Origin: Planctomyces sp. SH-PL62
GTDB taxonomy: Bacteria; Planctomycetota; Planctomycetia; Isosphaerales; Isosphaeraceae
Reading direction: 5' to 3'
Assembly: GCF_001610895.1 (NCBI RefSeq)
Contig: NZ_CP011273.1
Coordinates: forward strand, 3,968,001 to 4,032,000
DNA: 64,000 nucleotides
Part shown: positions 18,838 to 28,067 of the stretch, piece after piece
Position numbering within the stretch: the first letter of the stretch is position 1
Layout: every line of letters begins with the position of its first letter
Position numbers and translations under genes: made by a program
The notes under the pieces: generated by a model
What the model was told of the DNA's origin: nothing
Databases searched by the model: none
Seen by the model: only the letters and a program-made list of their open reading frames with translations

Positions 18838-19743
18838 TCACGGCACCTGGAGCTGGAACCTCTGCTCACCGATCTGGAAGCGGACGGCGGCGGCGACGAC
18901 TACCCGGGACATGCGGAGCCAGAGGCCGTTCGCCGTCCGGTCGTGTTCGACGCGCCAGCTCCCGCCGGGTTCCCGGTAGATCCGGGCGTGGCGAGGTTCG
19001 CAGAATGGGTCGCCGGGGCGTTGGATCGCGCACTTCGGGTCCGAGCCGATCCAGTATTCGGGCTGGATCAGGAGCTTGCGCTCGCCGGCGCCGTCCTGGC
19101 TCACCTCGGCGAGCGAGGGGAGGGCGACCGGCTCGCGTCGATCGCCCCAGCCCTGGGTTTCGTCGAAAGTCGCCGCCATGGCCGTCGCCGAGGCGCTGGG
19201 TCGCGCCGGGGGCTCGGCGGAAGGCCCGTGGAACATGTACCGGCCGCCGCCGACCAGGAACTCCGACCGGTCTTTGAGATCGGCGCGGCTCACGCGCACG
19301 AACAGCCCGTGTCGACTTTGGAGGTCGGCGAGGACCCAACGGTCGACCCCACCGATCGATTGCAGGGCGATCTCGACGTGGCGCGACGAGATCCGCCCGT
19401 CGATGGGGATGGTCAGGTCCCCCTCGACCCGGCCGATCACGAATCGAGGGCGGCGGATGCGGATCACCTCGCCGTCGTTCCGGCCGTCGTCGCAGATCGT
19501 CAGCCGGGGCGTCGTCGGTCGCGAGGTCGGGCGGAAGGGCTCCGCGGCTCCTCCTCGTTCGGCGAGCCGGCGGGGTTCTCGACCGGCGACGGGGGCCGAC
19601 TCGGTCGCGGCCGGCGCCGGCGCGGCAGGTCCTGCCGTACCCAGGCGGGCGAGAAGGGCCTGACGGATCTCGTCCTCGCTCTCGATCAGCGTCCCGGCGA
19701 AATCCGGTGGAGGTTTCGGGGAGGGCCGACCAGGCGCAGGCAT
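18838..19743 (-). CDS. Protein with two FHA domains
   Basis: 301 residues. The start at 19743 has GGAGG spaced 7 bases upstream. Residues about 80-180 form a first FHA-like domain (FVIGRVEGD, ISSRHVEIALQ, LQSRHGLFV), and about 220-301 a second, more degenerate one (YWIGSDPKCAIQ, CEPRHARIYRE, TANGLWL). FHA domains read phosphothreonine. The gene sits 34 bases upstream of the zinc-finger kinase gene on the same strand and is probably co-transcribed, so it may be a substrate or adaptor of that kinase. No catalytic domain was found. Confidence 0.82.
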   Translation of the reverse strand: MPAPGRPSPKPPPDFAGTLIESEDEIRQALLARLGTAGPAAPAPAATESAPVAGREPRRLAERGGAAEPFRPTSRPTTPRLTICDDGRNDGEVIRIRRPRFVIGRVEGDLTIPIDGRISSRHVEIALQSIGGVDRWVLADLQSRHGLFVRVSRADLKDRSEFLVGGGRYMFHGPSAEPPARPSASATAMAATFDETQGWGDRREPVALPSLAEVSQDGAGERKLLIQPEYWIGSDPKCAIQRPGDPFCEPRHARIYREPGGSWRVEHDRTANGLWLRMSRVVVAAAVRFQIGEQRFQLQVP

Positions 19744-19966
19744 TCGTGATCCTCCAGGCGAACGGAGCGAGCCTTGCCCATGAACCGGTGACGACCGTGA
19801 GTCGCTCGACGAGCCGAAACGCCTTCGCCTCATTTCAAGATGACGCGATGGTCTGGAAATGTTGTAGCCGAAGGGTGGGGAGGGATTCAATCAATACCCG
19901 AGCCGATCAGGGAGATTGAAACCGCGCAGACGTGGGATCATGGGCGGAGAGCCCGAGGACGCTTGC

Positions 19967-21304
19967 TCAGGAATGGGTGGAGGACAGCAGTTCTTGCAGG
20001 GCTTCGCTCATCGCCTGGGCCGATCTCCAGCGGGCGCGGGGCTGTTTTTGGAGGGCCTTCTGGAGGATCCGTTCGAGTTCCTCGGGGGCGTCGGGGCGGA
20101 ACGCGCGGAGGGGGATGGGGGGGGACTCCAGGATCAGCTCGTAGGAGTTGGCCTGTCGGGGGTTGAATCCGTAATAAGGGTATTCGTTGGTCAGCAGGTA
20201 ATACAGGGTGGCGCCGGCGCTGTAGATGTCGGCCGGTTCCTTGACGTCGCGGAATTCGCGGATGTGATCCGGGGAGAGGAAGCCGGTGGAGCCGCCGACG
20301 TCCCCCTGGCGGGTCATGGTGGAGAACAGGTTCCCCTCGGCGAAGCTCTTGGCGAGCCCGAAGTCCGAGAGCTTCACCCTGGGGCGATGCACCGGCCCCA
20401 TCACCAGCAGGTTCGACGGCTTGACGTCGCGGTGGACGTACCCCTTGCCGTGCGCGTAGGACAGGGCGGAGAGGAGTTGCCGACCGATCTGCACGACGGT
20501 GGAGATCGGCAGCGGTTGGTACTGCCGGGCCCACTCCAGGGCGTTCTTGCCGTCTACGTACTCCATGATGAGCTGGTAGTGGCCGTCCACCTCGAACAGG
20601 TCGTAGAATTCGACGATGCCGGGGTGGCCCTTGCCGCCGGGGGTCAGCAGGTCCTTGAGGACCCGGATCTCGCGCTGGAAGTAGCCGAAGGCCTTGTCGT
20701 CGGCCGCGGAGTTGGCGCGCATCATCTTGATTGCCACGCGTCGATTCGCGGAGAGTTGGCTGGCGCGGTAGACCTCGCCCATGCCCCCCTCGCCGATCAG
20801 CTCTTCGATGAGATAGTCCGGATCGGTCTCCGGGAACTGACGCCGTTTGGCCCGACACTCCTCGCAAAGACGGGCGTCGACGGCCGCGATCCGGTCGCGG
20901 AACAGGACGCCGGTCTGCTCGCCGGACTGGGAGTCTCCCGGGGCCGGGGGGGCGATCCGGCCCCCGCAGGCGGCGCAGTTGGCCAGCGGGGGGCCGCCGT
21001 TGCGGGTGCCGGAGTCCACGACGTCGAAGGAACTCTGGCCGGCGATGATCACGTCTCCCTCGCGGAGAGGGACGCGCTCGACGCGAAGTCCGTTGACCTT
21101 GGTGCCGTTGGTGCTCCCCAGGTCGACGAGGTGATAGGCGCGGCCGCTCTTCTCGATTCGGAAATGGTCGCGAGAGAGCAGGAGGTCCCGGACCATGGGG
21201 AATGCGGCGCGAGACGAGCGGCCGACGACCAGTTCATCGGTTTGATCGATCCGCCGCTCCTCACCGGCGTGAGGCCCGGTCGTCACGCGCAGCAGCAGGC
21301 CCAT
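19967..21304 (-). CDS. FHA - zinc ribbon - Ser/Thr protein kinase
   Basis: 445 residues. FHA domain about 20-95 (ELVVGRSS, LLSRDHFRI, DLGSTNGTKVNG); a four-cysteine element, CAAC (110-113) and CEEC (147-150), likely one zinc site split by a 33-residue loop; then a kinase domain from about 165 to 435 with GEGGMG, Lys183, HRD (Asp293), DFG (Asp314) and GFLSPDH in the activation segment instead of the usual APE. No transmembrane helix, so it is cytoplasmic. An FHA on a kinase usually recruits autophosphorylated or partner proteins. A 223-base gap separates it from the downstream double-FHA gene. Confidence 0.93.
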   Translation of the reverse strand: MGLLLRVTTGPHAGEERRIDQTDELVVGRSSRAAFPMVRDLLLSRDHFRIEKSGRAYHLVDLGSTNGTKVNGLRVERVPLREGDVIIAGQSSFDVVDSGTRNGGPPLANCAACGGRIAPPAPGDSQSGEQTGVLFRDRIAAVDARLCEECRAKRRQFPETDPDYLIEELIGEGGMGEVYRASQLSANRRVAIKMMRANSAADDKAFGYFQREIRVLKDLLTPGGKGHPGIVEFYDLFEVDGHYQLIMEYVDGKNALEWARQYQPLPISTVVQIGRQLLSALSYAHGKGYVHRDVKPSNLLVMGPVHRPRVKLSDFGLAKSFAEGNLFSTMTRQGDVGGSTGFLSPDHIREFRDVKEPADIYSAGATLYYLLTNEYPYYGFNPRQANSYELILESPPIPLRAFRPDAPEELERILQKALQKQPRARWRSAQAMSEALQELLSSTHS

Positions 21305-21425
21305 GCGGATCTCCGACGCGTTTTCAGGAAGCTATCGCCCCTTTCCTTCTACCAGATCCCGGCCGAGAAATGAATCCGCCGGCGCGGGGAGCGACGGCGG
21401 CGGCGGCGGCGACGGCCGGGGGGCT

Positions 21426-23105
21426 TCAGGCGACGGGCTGATCCACCGCCAGGTCGCGCATGGCGCGGAGATCGATCTTGCCGGTGCCGGTGATGGGGAT
21501 CTCGTCGATCCGGATGAAGTCGCGGACCGAGGGGATCCAGAGCCGGGGGACGCCGGCCTCCACGAGCCGATGGTGGATCTCGTCCGGGGTCGCCCCTCCC
21601 AACTCGGTGTAGAGGACGCGGAGCCGTTCGCCGTGCCTGGCGTCGGGGACGGACGTGACGGCGACCTGATGCTCGTCGACGTTGGCCGCCGCCATGATCG
21701 CCGACTCGACGCCGACGTGGGGGACCATCTCGCCGGCGATCTTCGAGAACCGGCTGAGGCGGTCGGTGATCGTGAGGAATCCGTCGTCGTCCACGAACCC
21801 CAGGTCGCCCGTGGAGTACCAGCCGTCCTTGAGCACCTTGTCCGTGGCCTCGGGCTTGTGGAGGTAGCCCCGCATCACCTGGGGCCCCTTCACGCAGATC
21901 AGCCCGGTCGCCCCCGGGGCCAGGTCGGCGGCGGTTTCGGGGTCGACGGTCTTGACCAGGGTGCCCGGCACGGGGAGGCCCACGCTCCCCGGCCGGTTCG
22001 CGTAGAGCGCGCGGCCGTCGGGGAGCGTCTTCTCGGCCGGGACGTTGACCGAGACCACCGGCGACAGCTCGGTCGTGCCGTAGCCTTGCATGGGCTCGAT
22101 GCCGAGGATCGCCTTGATCTCGCGGTAGGTCTCGTCCTTGAGCTTCTCGGCCCCCAGCAGCAGGTGCTTCAGGGCCTTGAACTGCTCGGGGCGGCAGGCC
22201 TTCAGGTACATCCTGGTGAACGAGGGCGTCCCCGCGATCAGCGTGACGTCGTGCTCCTCGCAGAGCTTGCCGATCGTCCGAGCGTCGAGCGGGTTGACGT
22301 GGTAGACCACCGTCTTGCCGAGGACCAGGGCCGTCCAGAGCCCGATCGTGTAGCCGAACGAGTGGAAGAACGGCAGGATCCCCAGGATCATCTCGCGCTC
22401 GGCCATGTCGACCTGTTCGTCGATCTGGCGGACGTTGCTCAGGATGTTCCGGTGGGTGAGCATGACCCCCTTGGGGTCTCCGGTCGAGCCGGACGTGAAG
22501 ATCACCGTCGCCAGGTCGTCCAGGTTCCGCGTCCGCAGACCGGACAGGAAGCGTCCCAGTTGCGAGGTGGGGACGGCCTTCGCGACCGTCGCCGCGAAGA
22601 GCTTGTCCGAGATCCGCACCTTGGCCGGGACGTCCTCCAGCATCAGCAGCTCGGCCGAGGGCCGGATGGGGCACTTCTCCAGGACTCGATGCGAGGTGAT
22701 CACCTTCCGAATGCCGCACTGCTCGACCGCGGAATCGACCATCGCCTGGTTCGTGGTGTAGTTCAGGTTGACCGCGATCTTCCCCAGCATCCCGAGCGCC
22801 AGGTTCGCGACCGCCGACGGCACCATCGGCGGCAGCATCAGGCCGACGTACTCCTCGTCTCCCAGCTCCCGGGCGAGGACGCGACTGAGGGCCGCGGCCC
22901 GCATCAGCGTCGCGCCGTAGGTCAGCTTGGCTCCCATGCTGTCTCGCATCGCGAGCCGGGAGGGGGTCCGTCGAGCCCGTATCACGAACGCGTGCAGGAG
23001 CGAACGCCACTCGGCGGGCAGGGGGGAAAGCGGCCTGAAAATGCCATGCCCGCCGCCCCCATCATGGCTGGACGAAGAGGCGGCGTTCGGATCGCTTCCG
23101 CGCAT
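21426..23105 (-). CDS. AMP-dependent fatty acyl (acyl-ACP/acyl-CoA) ligase, Aas-like
   Basis: 559 residues. The family activates a carboxylic acid with ATP to an acyl-adenylate and passes it to ACP or CoA. Motifs: VIFTSGSTGDPKGVMLTHRN (P-loop-like), GYGTTELSPV, STGDLGFVDDDGFLTITDR and the catalytic-Lys region ITGTGKIDLR. Overall it resembles the synthetase half of Aas, but the PlsC acyltransferase half is absent. The start ATG gives a ~25-residue Gly/Ser/His-rich leader before the domain. It is transcribed divergently from the DUF1549 gene. The specific acyl substrate is unknown. Confidence 0.9.
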   Translation of the reverse strand: MRGSDPNAASSSSHDGGGGHGIFRPLSPLPAEWRSLLHAFVIRARRTPSRLAMRDSMGAKLTYGATLMRAAALSRVLARELGDEEYVGLMLPPMVPSAVANLALGMLGKIAVNLNYTTNQAMVDSAVEQCGIRKVITSHRVLEKCPIRPSAELLMLEDVPAKVRISDKLFAATVAKAVPTSQLGRFLSGLRTRNLDDLATVIFTSGSTGDPKGVMLTHRNILSNVRQIDEQVDMAEREMILGILPFFHSFGYTIGLWTALVLGKTVVYHVNPLDARTIGKLCEEHDVTLIAGTPSFTRMYLKACRPEQFKALKHLLLGAEKLKDETYREIKAILGIEPMQGYGTTELSPVVSVNVPAEKTLPDGRALYANRPGSVGLPVPGTLVKTVDPETAADLAPGATGLICVKGPQVMRGYLHKPEATDKVLKDGWYSTGDLGFVDDDGFLTITDRLSRFSKIAGEMVPHVGVESAIMAAANVDEHQVAVTSVPDARHGERLRVLYTELGGATPDEIHHRLVEAGVPRLWIPSVRDFIRIDEIPITGTGKIDLRAMRDLAVDQPVA

Positions 23106-23463
23106 GTCTGAACTCCCGGACGTACTCTAACACCACGACTCGACTTCACTTCGGAAGACAGGGAAGTGCAGTTCAATCTACTGCAAAGCCCAGCTCCTCG
23201 GCAACCTTGGCCTGATTCGAAACCTCTCGAGCCGCTTCGACGCGAATCCGATGAAATTCGGCGCGGAGTCGCTGTGATGGGCGGTGATCGCAAGCTCGCA
23301 CACTCTCTCGATCGGCATTCTCGGGCAGTCGCGTGTAATGAGATCTATCGTGACCGGTGCGGCGAGGGGCCGAAGCGTGTACAATCGTGGGGGTCGGCGG
23401 ATTTGATCTTCATGTCGCCGATGCGTGCACTCTCTCCGTTCGTGGTCGTGGCGAGGATGGACG
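23106..23463. other. Divergent intergenic region between the acyl ligase and the DUF1549 gene
   Basis: About 358 bases without a gene. It contains a short perfect inverted repeat, TGCAGT at 23167-23172 and ACTGCA at 23180-23185 with a 7-base spacer, and a -10-like TACAAT at 23380-23385 facing the DUF1549 gene. Neither is proven; they are the only organised signals I see. Confidence 0.4.
23380..23385 (+). promoter_or_regulatory. Possible -10 element for the DUF1549/DUF1501 pair
   Basis: TACAAT lies 79 bases before the chosen start. No good -35 is visible at 16-18 bases upstream, so this is weak. Confidence 0.3.
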
Positions 23464-26400
23464 ATGATGAGGGAACTGGTAGTCGAATGCATCACGCGTC
23501 GACGCCGGCCGACGCAGGTCGGTCGGGTCGCCCTGGCGATGCTGACCGTGCTGCTGGTCGCGGGAAACGCGGGAGCGGACGAACCGGCGGGGGCGTCGGC
23601 CCCGAAAAAGACCGTCCGATTCAATCGCGACGTGCGGCCGATCCTCTCCGAGAAATGTTTCCAGTGCCACGGCCCGGACGCGACCCAGCGCAAGGGGAAG
23701 CTGCGGCTCGACACCGCCCACGACGCCACCGCCCCGGCGGCGAGCGGCGACCCGGCGATCATCCCCGGCGACGTCGAGAACAGCGGCCTGATTTATCGGG
23801 CGACGACCGACGACGCCGACGACAAGATGCCCCCGGCCAAGCTGGGGAAGCCGCTCACGCCCGAGGAGATCCAGGTTCTCCAGACCTGGATCGCCGAGGG
23901 GGCCGAGTACGAGGGCCACTGGGCCTTCCTCCCCCCCGAGCGCGCCGAGCCCCCCCAGGTCTCGCGGCCCGATTGGGTCCGCAACCCGATCGACGCCTGG
24001 ATCTTGCATCGGCTGGACCAGGAAGGACTCTCGCCCTCGCCCGAGGCCGATCGGGCCACGCTGGTCCGCCGCCTGAGCCTCGACCTGATCGGGCTGCCGC
24101 CGACCATCGCCGAGGTCGACTCGTTCCTCGGCGACGATCGCCCCGGGGCCTATGAGCGGCTCGTCGATCGCTTGCTGGATTCGCCCCACTACGGCGAACG
24201 ATGGGGCCGCGTCTGGCTCGACGCCGCGCGATACGCCGACTCCGACGGCTACGAGAAGGACAAGCCCCGAACCGTCCATTTCTACCGCGATTGGGTGGTC
24301 CAGGCGCTCAACCGCGACCTGCCGTACGACCGCTTCGTCGTCGAGCAGCTCGCCGGCGACCTGCTGCCGTCTCCCACCCAGGATCAGCTCGTCGCGACCG
24401 GCTTCCTGCGGAACTCCATGATCAACGAGGAGGGGGGGATCGACCCCGAGCAGTTCCGCGTCGAGGCGATGTTCGACCGCATGGACGCGGTGGGCAAGGC
24501 CGTGCTCGGCCTCACCATCCAGTGCGCCCAGTGCCACACGCACAAGTTCGACCCGATCACCCACGAAGACTACTTCCGCATGTTCGCCTTCCTCAACAGC
24601 GTGGACGAGGCCACGGTCGCGGCCTACACCCCCGAGGAACTCCACAAGCGCGGCGAGACGCTGGAGGCGATCGCCGCCGTCGAGGAAGGGCTCCGCCGGG
24701 ATCATCCCGATTGGGCGGATCGGATGCGCTCGTGGGAGGACTCGGTCCGCGATCCGGGGCCGACCTGGAACGTCGTCCGGACCGACGTCGACGCCAACAA
24801 CGGCAGCGGCCAGAAGCACACGCTCCTGGAAGACGGCTCGCTGCTCGCGTCCGGCTACGCGCCGACCCTCCACACGGCGCAGTTCACGGCCTTGCAGCCG
24901 GTCCCGACCGTCTCCGCCATCCGCCTCGAGTTGCTCAACGACCCCAGCCTGCCGCTTTCGGGGCCGGGACGATCGACCAAGGGCCTGCTGGCGCTCACCG
25001 AGTTCCACGTCGAGGCCGCGCCGGCCGACAGGCCGGACGAGCGGAAGGAGATCGCGATCGTGCGGGCGACCGCCGACGTCAATCCGTCCGAGGCGGCGTT
25101 GGAGCCGATCTTCGACGACAAGAGCGGCCGCAAGCGCGTCACCGGACCCATCGCGTTCGCGGTCGACCGCAAGGACGAGACGGCCTGGGGGATCGACGCC
25201 GGGGCCGGCCGTCGCAACGTCCCCCGCAAGGCGGTCTTCACGTTCGACAAGCCCGTCTCCTTCCCGTCGGGCGTGATCCTCACGTTCAAGCTCACCCAGC
25301 GCCACGGCGGCTGGAACAGCGACGACAACCAGAACAACAACTTCGGCCGGTTCCGGTTCTCCACGACCGACGCGGCCGACGCCCAGGCCGACCCGCTCCC
25401 CGACGCCGTCCGCAAGGCGCTGGCGATCGCGCCCGAGGCTCGGTCCGCCGAGCAGACGAACGCCGTTTTCAGCCACTTCCGCACGACGGTCCCGGATTGG
25501 AAGGAGGCCGACGAGCGCATCGAGGCGCTCTGGAAGCAGCACCCCGAAGGCTCGTCGCAACTCGTGCTCCGCGACCGGCCCCGCGAGACTCGACTCTTCC
25601 AGCGAGGCGACTTCCTCAAGCCGGCCGATCCCGTGCAGCCGGGCTTTCCCGCCTTCCTCAACCCGCCGCCCACGACCGAGGGGCCGCCGTCACGCCTGAC
25701 GTTCGCCGAATGGCTCGTCAACCGAGAGGCGCCGACTCCCGCCCGGTCGATCGTCAACCGCGTCTGGCAGTCGTATTTCGGCACCGGCCTGACCGCCACC
25801 AGCGAGGATCTGGGCTCGCAATGCGAGACCCCTTCGCATCCCGAGCTGCTCGACTGGCTGGCGGTCGAGTTCATGGACCGGGGCTGGAGCCTCAAGACCC
25901 TCCACCGCCTGATCGTCGAGTCGAACACCTACCGACAGACCTCGCGCGTCTCGCCCGATCTGCTCGCGAAGGACCCGTTCAACCGACTGCTCGCGCGGGG
26001 GGCGCGGGTTCGGGCCGACGCCGAGGTGGTGCGCGACGTCGCGCTGGCGGCGGGGGGGCTGCTCGACCCCACGATCGGCGGCCCCAGCGTCAACCCGCCC
26101 GCGCCGGCGTTCCTGTTCCAGCCCCCGGCGAGCTACGGCCCCAAGGCCTGGCCCGAGTCCGTCGGCTCGGAGAAGTACCGCCGGGCGCTGTACACGTTCC
26201 GATATCGCTCGATCCCTTATCCGATGCTCCAGGCGTTCGACGCCCCCAACGGCGATTTCGCCTGCGTCCGCCGCGCCCGGTCGAACACTCCGCTCCAGGC
26301 GCTGGCGCTGCTCAACGAGCCGGTGTCGCTCGACTGCGCCCGGTCGCTGGCGACGCTCGTCCTGAAGGAAGGGGGATCGACTGAGACCGACCGGCTCGTC

Positions 26401-26616
26401 TACGCCTTCCGTCGCTGCCTGGCCCGCAAGCCGACCGATCAGGAGATCGAGGTCCTGTCGACCTTGCTCCACAAGCAGGCCGAGCGGTTCGCGACCGGCG
26501 CCGTCGATCCGGCGAAGCTCTCCGGCGTCACCGACGGACCGGCCGCCGAGCACGCGAGCTGGACGGTCGTGGCGCGGGTACTGCTCAATCTGGACGAGAC
26601 GATCACCAAGGAATAA
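23464..26616 (+). CDS. Planctomycete cytochrome-type protein (PSCyt1-DUF1549-DUF1553)
   Basis: About 1050 residues. Signal peptide (RVALAMLTVLLVAGNAGA), then a cytochrome-c-like PSCyt1 domain with one haem motif CFQCH in VRPILSEKCFQCHGPD, a DUF1549 domain (IDAWILHRLDQEGL, PHYGERWGRVWLDAARYADS) containing a second CxxCH (CAQCH), a middle beta-rich region probably of carbohydrate-binding type, and a C-terminal DUF1553 domain (SIVNRVWQSYFGTGL, SNTPLQALALLNEP). The exact ATG among 23425, 23464 and 23467 is uncertain. It is followed after 14 bases by a DUF1501 gene, the standard pair in Planctomycetes. The pair is thought to work on polysaccharides or electron transfer in the periplasm, but the activity is not established. 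Confidence 0.93.
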   Translation: MMRELVVECITRRRRPTQVGRVALAMLTVLLVAGNAGADEPAGASAPKKTVRFNRDVRPILSEKCFQCHGPDATQRKGKLRLDTAHDATAPAASGDPAIIPGDVENSGLIYRATTDDADDKMPPAKLGKPLTPEEIQVLQTWIAEGAEYEGHWAFLPPERAEPPQVSRPDWVRNPIDAWILHRLDQEGLSPSPEADRATLVRRLSLDLIGLPPTIAEVDSFLGDDRPGAYERLVDRLLDSPHYGERWGRVWLDAARYADSDGYEKDKPRTVHFYRDWVVQALNRDLPYDRFVVEQLAGDLLPSPTQDQLVATGFLRNSMINEEGGIDPEQFRVEAMFDRMDAVGKAVLGLTIQCAQCHTHKFDPITHEDYFRMFAFLNSVDEATVAAYTPEELHKRGETLEAIAAVEEGLRRDHPDWADRMRSWEDSVRDPGPTWNVVRTDVDANNGSGQKHTLLEDGSLLASGYAPTLHTAQFTALQPVPTVSAIRLELLNDPSLPLSGPGRSTKGLLALTEFHVEAAPADRPDERKEIAIVRATADVNPSEAALEPIFDDKSGRKRVTGPIAFAVDRKDETAWGIDAGAGRRNVPRKAVFTFDKPVSFPSGVILTFKLTQRHGGWNSDDNQNNNFGRFRFSTTDAADAQADPLPDAVRKALAIAPEARSAEQTNAVFSHFRTTVPDWKEADERIEALWKQHPEGSSQLVLRDRPRETRLFQRGDFLKPADPVQPGFPAFLNPPPTTEGPPSRLTFAEWLVNREAPTPARSIVNRVWQSYFGTGLTATSEDLGSQCETPSHPELLDWLAVEFMDRGWSLKTLHRLIVESNTYRQTSRVSPDLLAKDPFNRLLARGARVRADAEVVRDVALAAGGLLDPTIGGPSVNPPAPAFLFQPPASYGPKAWPESVGSEKYRRALYTFRYRSIPYPMLQAFDAPNGDFACVRRARSNTPLQALALLNEPVSLDCARSLATLVLKEGGSTETDRLVYAFRRCLARKPTDQEIEVLSTLLHKQAERFATGAVDPAKLSGVTDGPAAEHASWTVVARVLLNLDETITKE

Positions 26617-26630
26617 GCGGGGACCTTCTC

Positions 26631-28067
26631 ATGAACTGTCAGGATCGTCTGCTACGCGGCCATGACCCGCTCGACGTCTCGCGGCGATGGTTCCTCGGCC
26701 AGTGCGGCGTGGGCCTGGGAGCGATGGCCTTCCGGGAGCTTCTGGCGTCCGAGGCCCGCGCGGGATCTCCGGCGGCGGCCGGCCCGATGGCGGTCAAGGC
26801 GCCCCACTTCGCCCCCAAGGCGAAGCGGGTCATCTTCCTGTTCATGGCCGGCGGTCCTTCGCACCTGGAGATGTTCGACTCCAAGCCCCAGCTCGCCAAG
26901 TTCGACGGCACGCTGCCCCCGGCCGAACTGCTCAAGGGCTATCGCGCGGCGTTCATCAACCCGGACGCCAAGCTGCTCGGCCCCCGGTTCAAGTTCGCCA
27001 GGCACGGCCAGTCCGGCACCGAGCTTTCCGAACTGCTGCCGCACCTGGCCCGGGTGGTCGACGACGTGACGGTGGTCAAGGGGATGTCGACCGACGCGTT
27101 CAACCACGCCCCCGGCCAGATCATGATGAGCACCGGCTCGATGATCTTCGGGAGGCCCAGCCTCGGGGCCTGGACCTGCTACGGCCTGGGGTCGGAGGCC
27201 AACGACTTGCCGGGGTTCGTCGTCTTCAGCACCGGCAAGAAGGGCCCGAGCGGCGGGAACTCGAACTGGGGGAGCGGATTCCTCCCCACCGTCTACCAGG
27301 GGGTGCAGTTCCGCACCGGCGGCGATCCGGTCCTCTACCTCTCGAATCCCGAAGGGGTCGATCGGGAGATCCAGCGAGACTCGCTGGACGCCATCCACAG
27401 CCTGGACGCCCAGCGCCTGGAGGTCATGGGCGATCCCGAGATCGCCACCCGGATCAACTCGTACGAGACGGCGTTCCGGATGCAGATGTCGGCCCCGGAC
27501 GTGATGGACCTTTCCAAGGAGCCCCAGCACATCCTGGATCTCTACGGGGTGGAGCCGGGCAAGGGCTCGTTCGCCGGCACCTGCCTGCTCGCCCGCCGCC
27601 TGCTGGAGCGCGGCGTCCGGTTCGTAGAGATCTTCCATGAGGCCTGGGACCAGCACGGAAACCTCGTCGCCGACCTGAAGCACAACTGCGCCGACACCGA
27701 TCAGGCCTGCGCCGCCCTGGTCCAGGACCTGAAGCAGCGCGGGATGCTGGAAGACACCCTGGTCGTCTGGGGGGGGGAGTTCGGCCGCACGCCGATGGTG
27801 CAGGGGGGCTCCGACGGTCGCGACCACCACCCCAACGCGTTCACGATGTGGCTGGCCGGCGGCGGCTCCAAACCAGGGATCAGCTTCGGCGAGACCGACG
27901 ACCTGGGGTTCGGCGTCGCCCGAGACAAGGTCCACGTCCACGACCTGAACGCGACGATCCTCCATCTCCTGGGCTTCGATCACACCAAGCTGACCTATCG
28001 CTTCCAGGGGCGAGACTTCCGCCTGACCGACGTCCACGGCGAAGTCGTCAGCGAGCTGCTGGCCTGA
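26631..28067 (+). CDS. DUF1501 (sulfatase-like) Tat-exported protein
   Basis: 478 residues. The N-terminus has a Tat-type signal (SRRWFLGQCGVGLGAMAF). The body is the DUF1501 family, an alkaline-phosphatase/sulfatase-superfamily fold: FMAGGPSHLEMFDSKP, HAPGQIMMSTGS, VRFVEIFHEAWDQHGN, and VVWGGEFGRTPM with a downstream GRDHHPNAFTMWLAGGG, which carry the expected metal-binding Asp/His residues. It is paired with the DUF1549 gene in one transcription unit. Its last 20 bases overlap the convergent TPR gene. The substrate is unknown. Confidence 0.93.
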   Translation: MNCQDRLLRGHDPLDVSRRWFLGQCGVGLGAMAFRELLASEARAGSPAAAGPMAVKAPHFAPKAKRVIFLFMAGGPSHLEMFDSKPQLAKFDGTLPPAELLKGYRAAFINPDAKLLGPRFKFARHGQSGTELSELLPHLARVVDDVTVVKGMSTDAFNHAPGQIMMSTGSMIFGRPSLGAWTCYGLGSEANDLPGFVVFSTGKKGPSGGNSNWGSGFLPTVYQGVQFRTGGDPVLYLSNPEGVDREIQRDSLDAIHSLDAQRLEVMGDPEIATRINSYETAFRMQMSAPDVMDLSKEPQHILDLYGVEPGKGSFAGTCLLARRLLERGVRFVEIFHEAWDQHGNLVADLKHNCADTDQACAALVQDLKQRGMLEDTLVVWGGEFGRTPMVQGGSDGRDHHPNAFTMWLAGGGSKPGISFGETDDLGFGVARDKVHVHDLNATILHLLGFDHTKLTYRFQGRDFRLTDVHGEVVSELLA

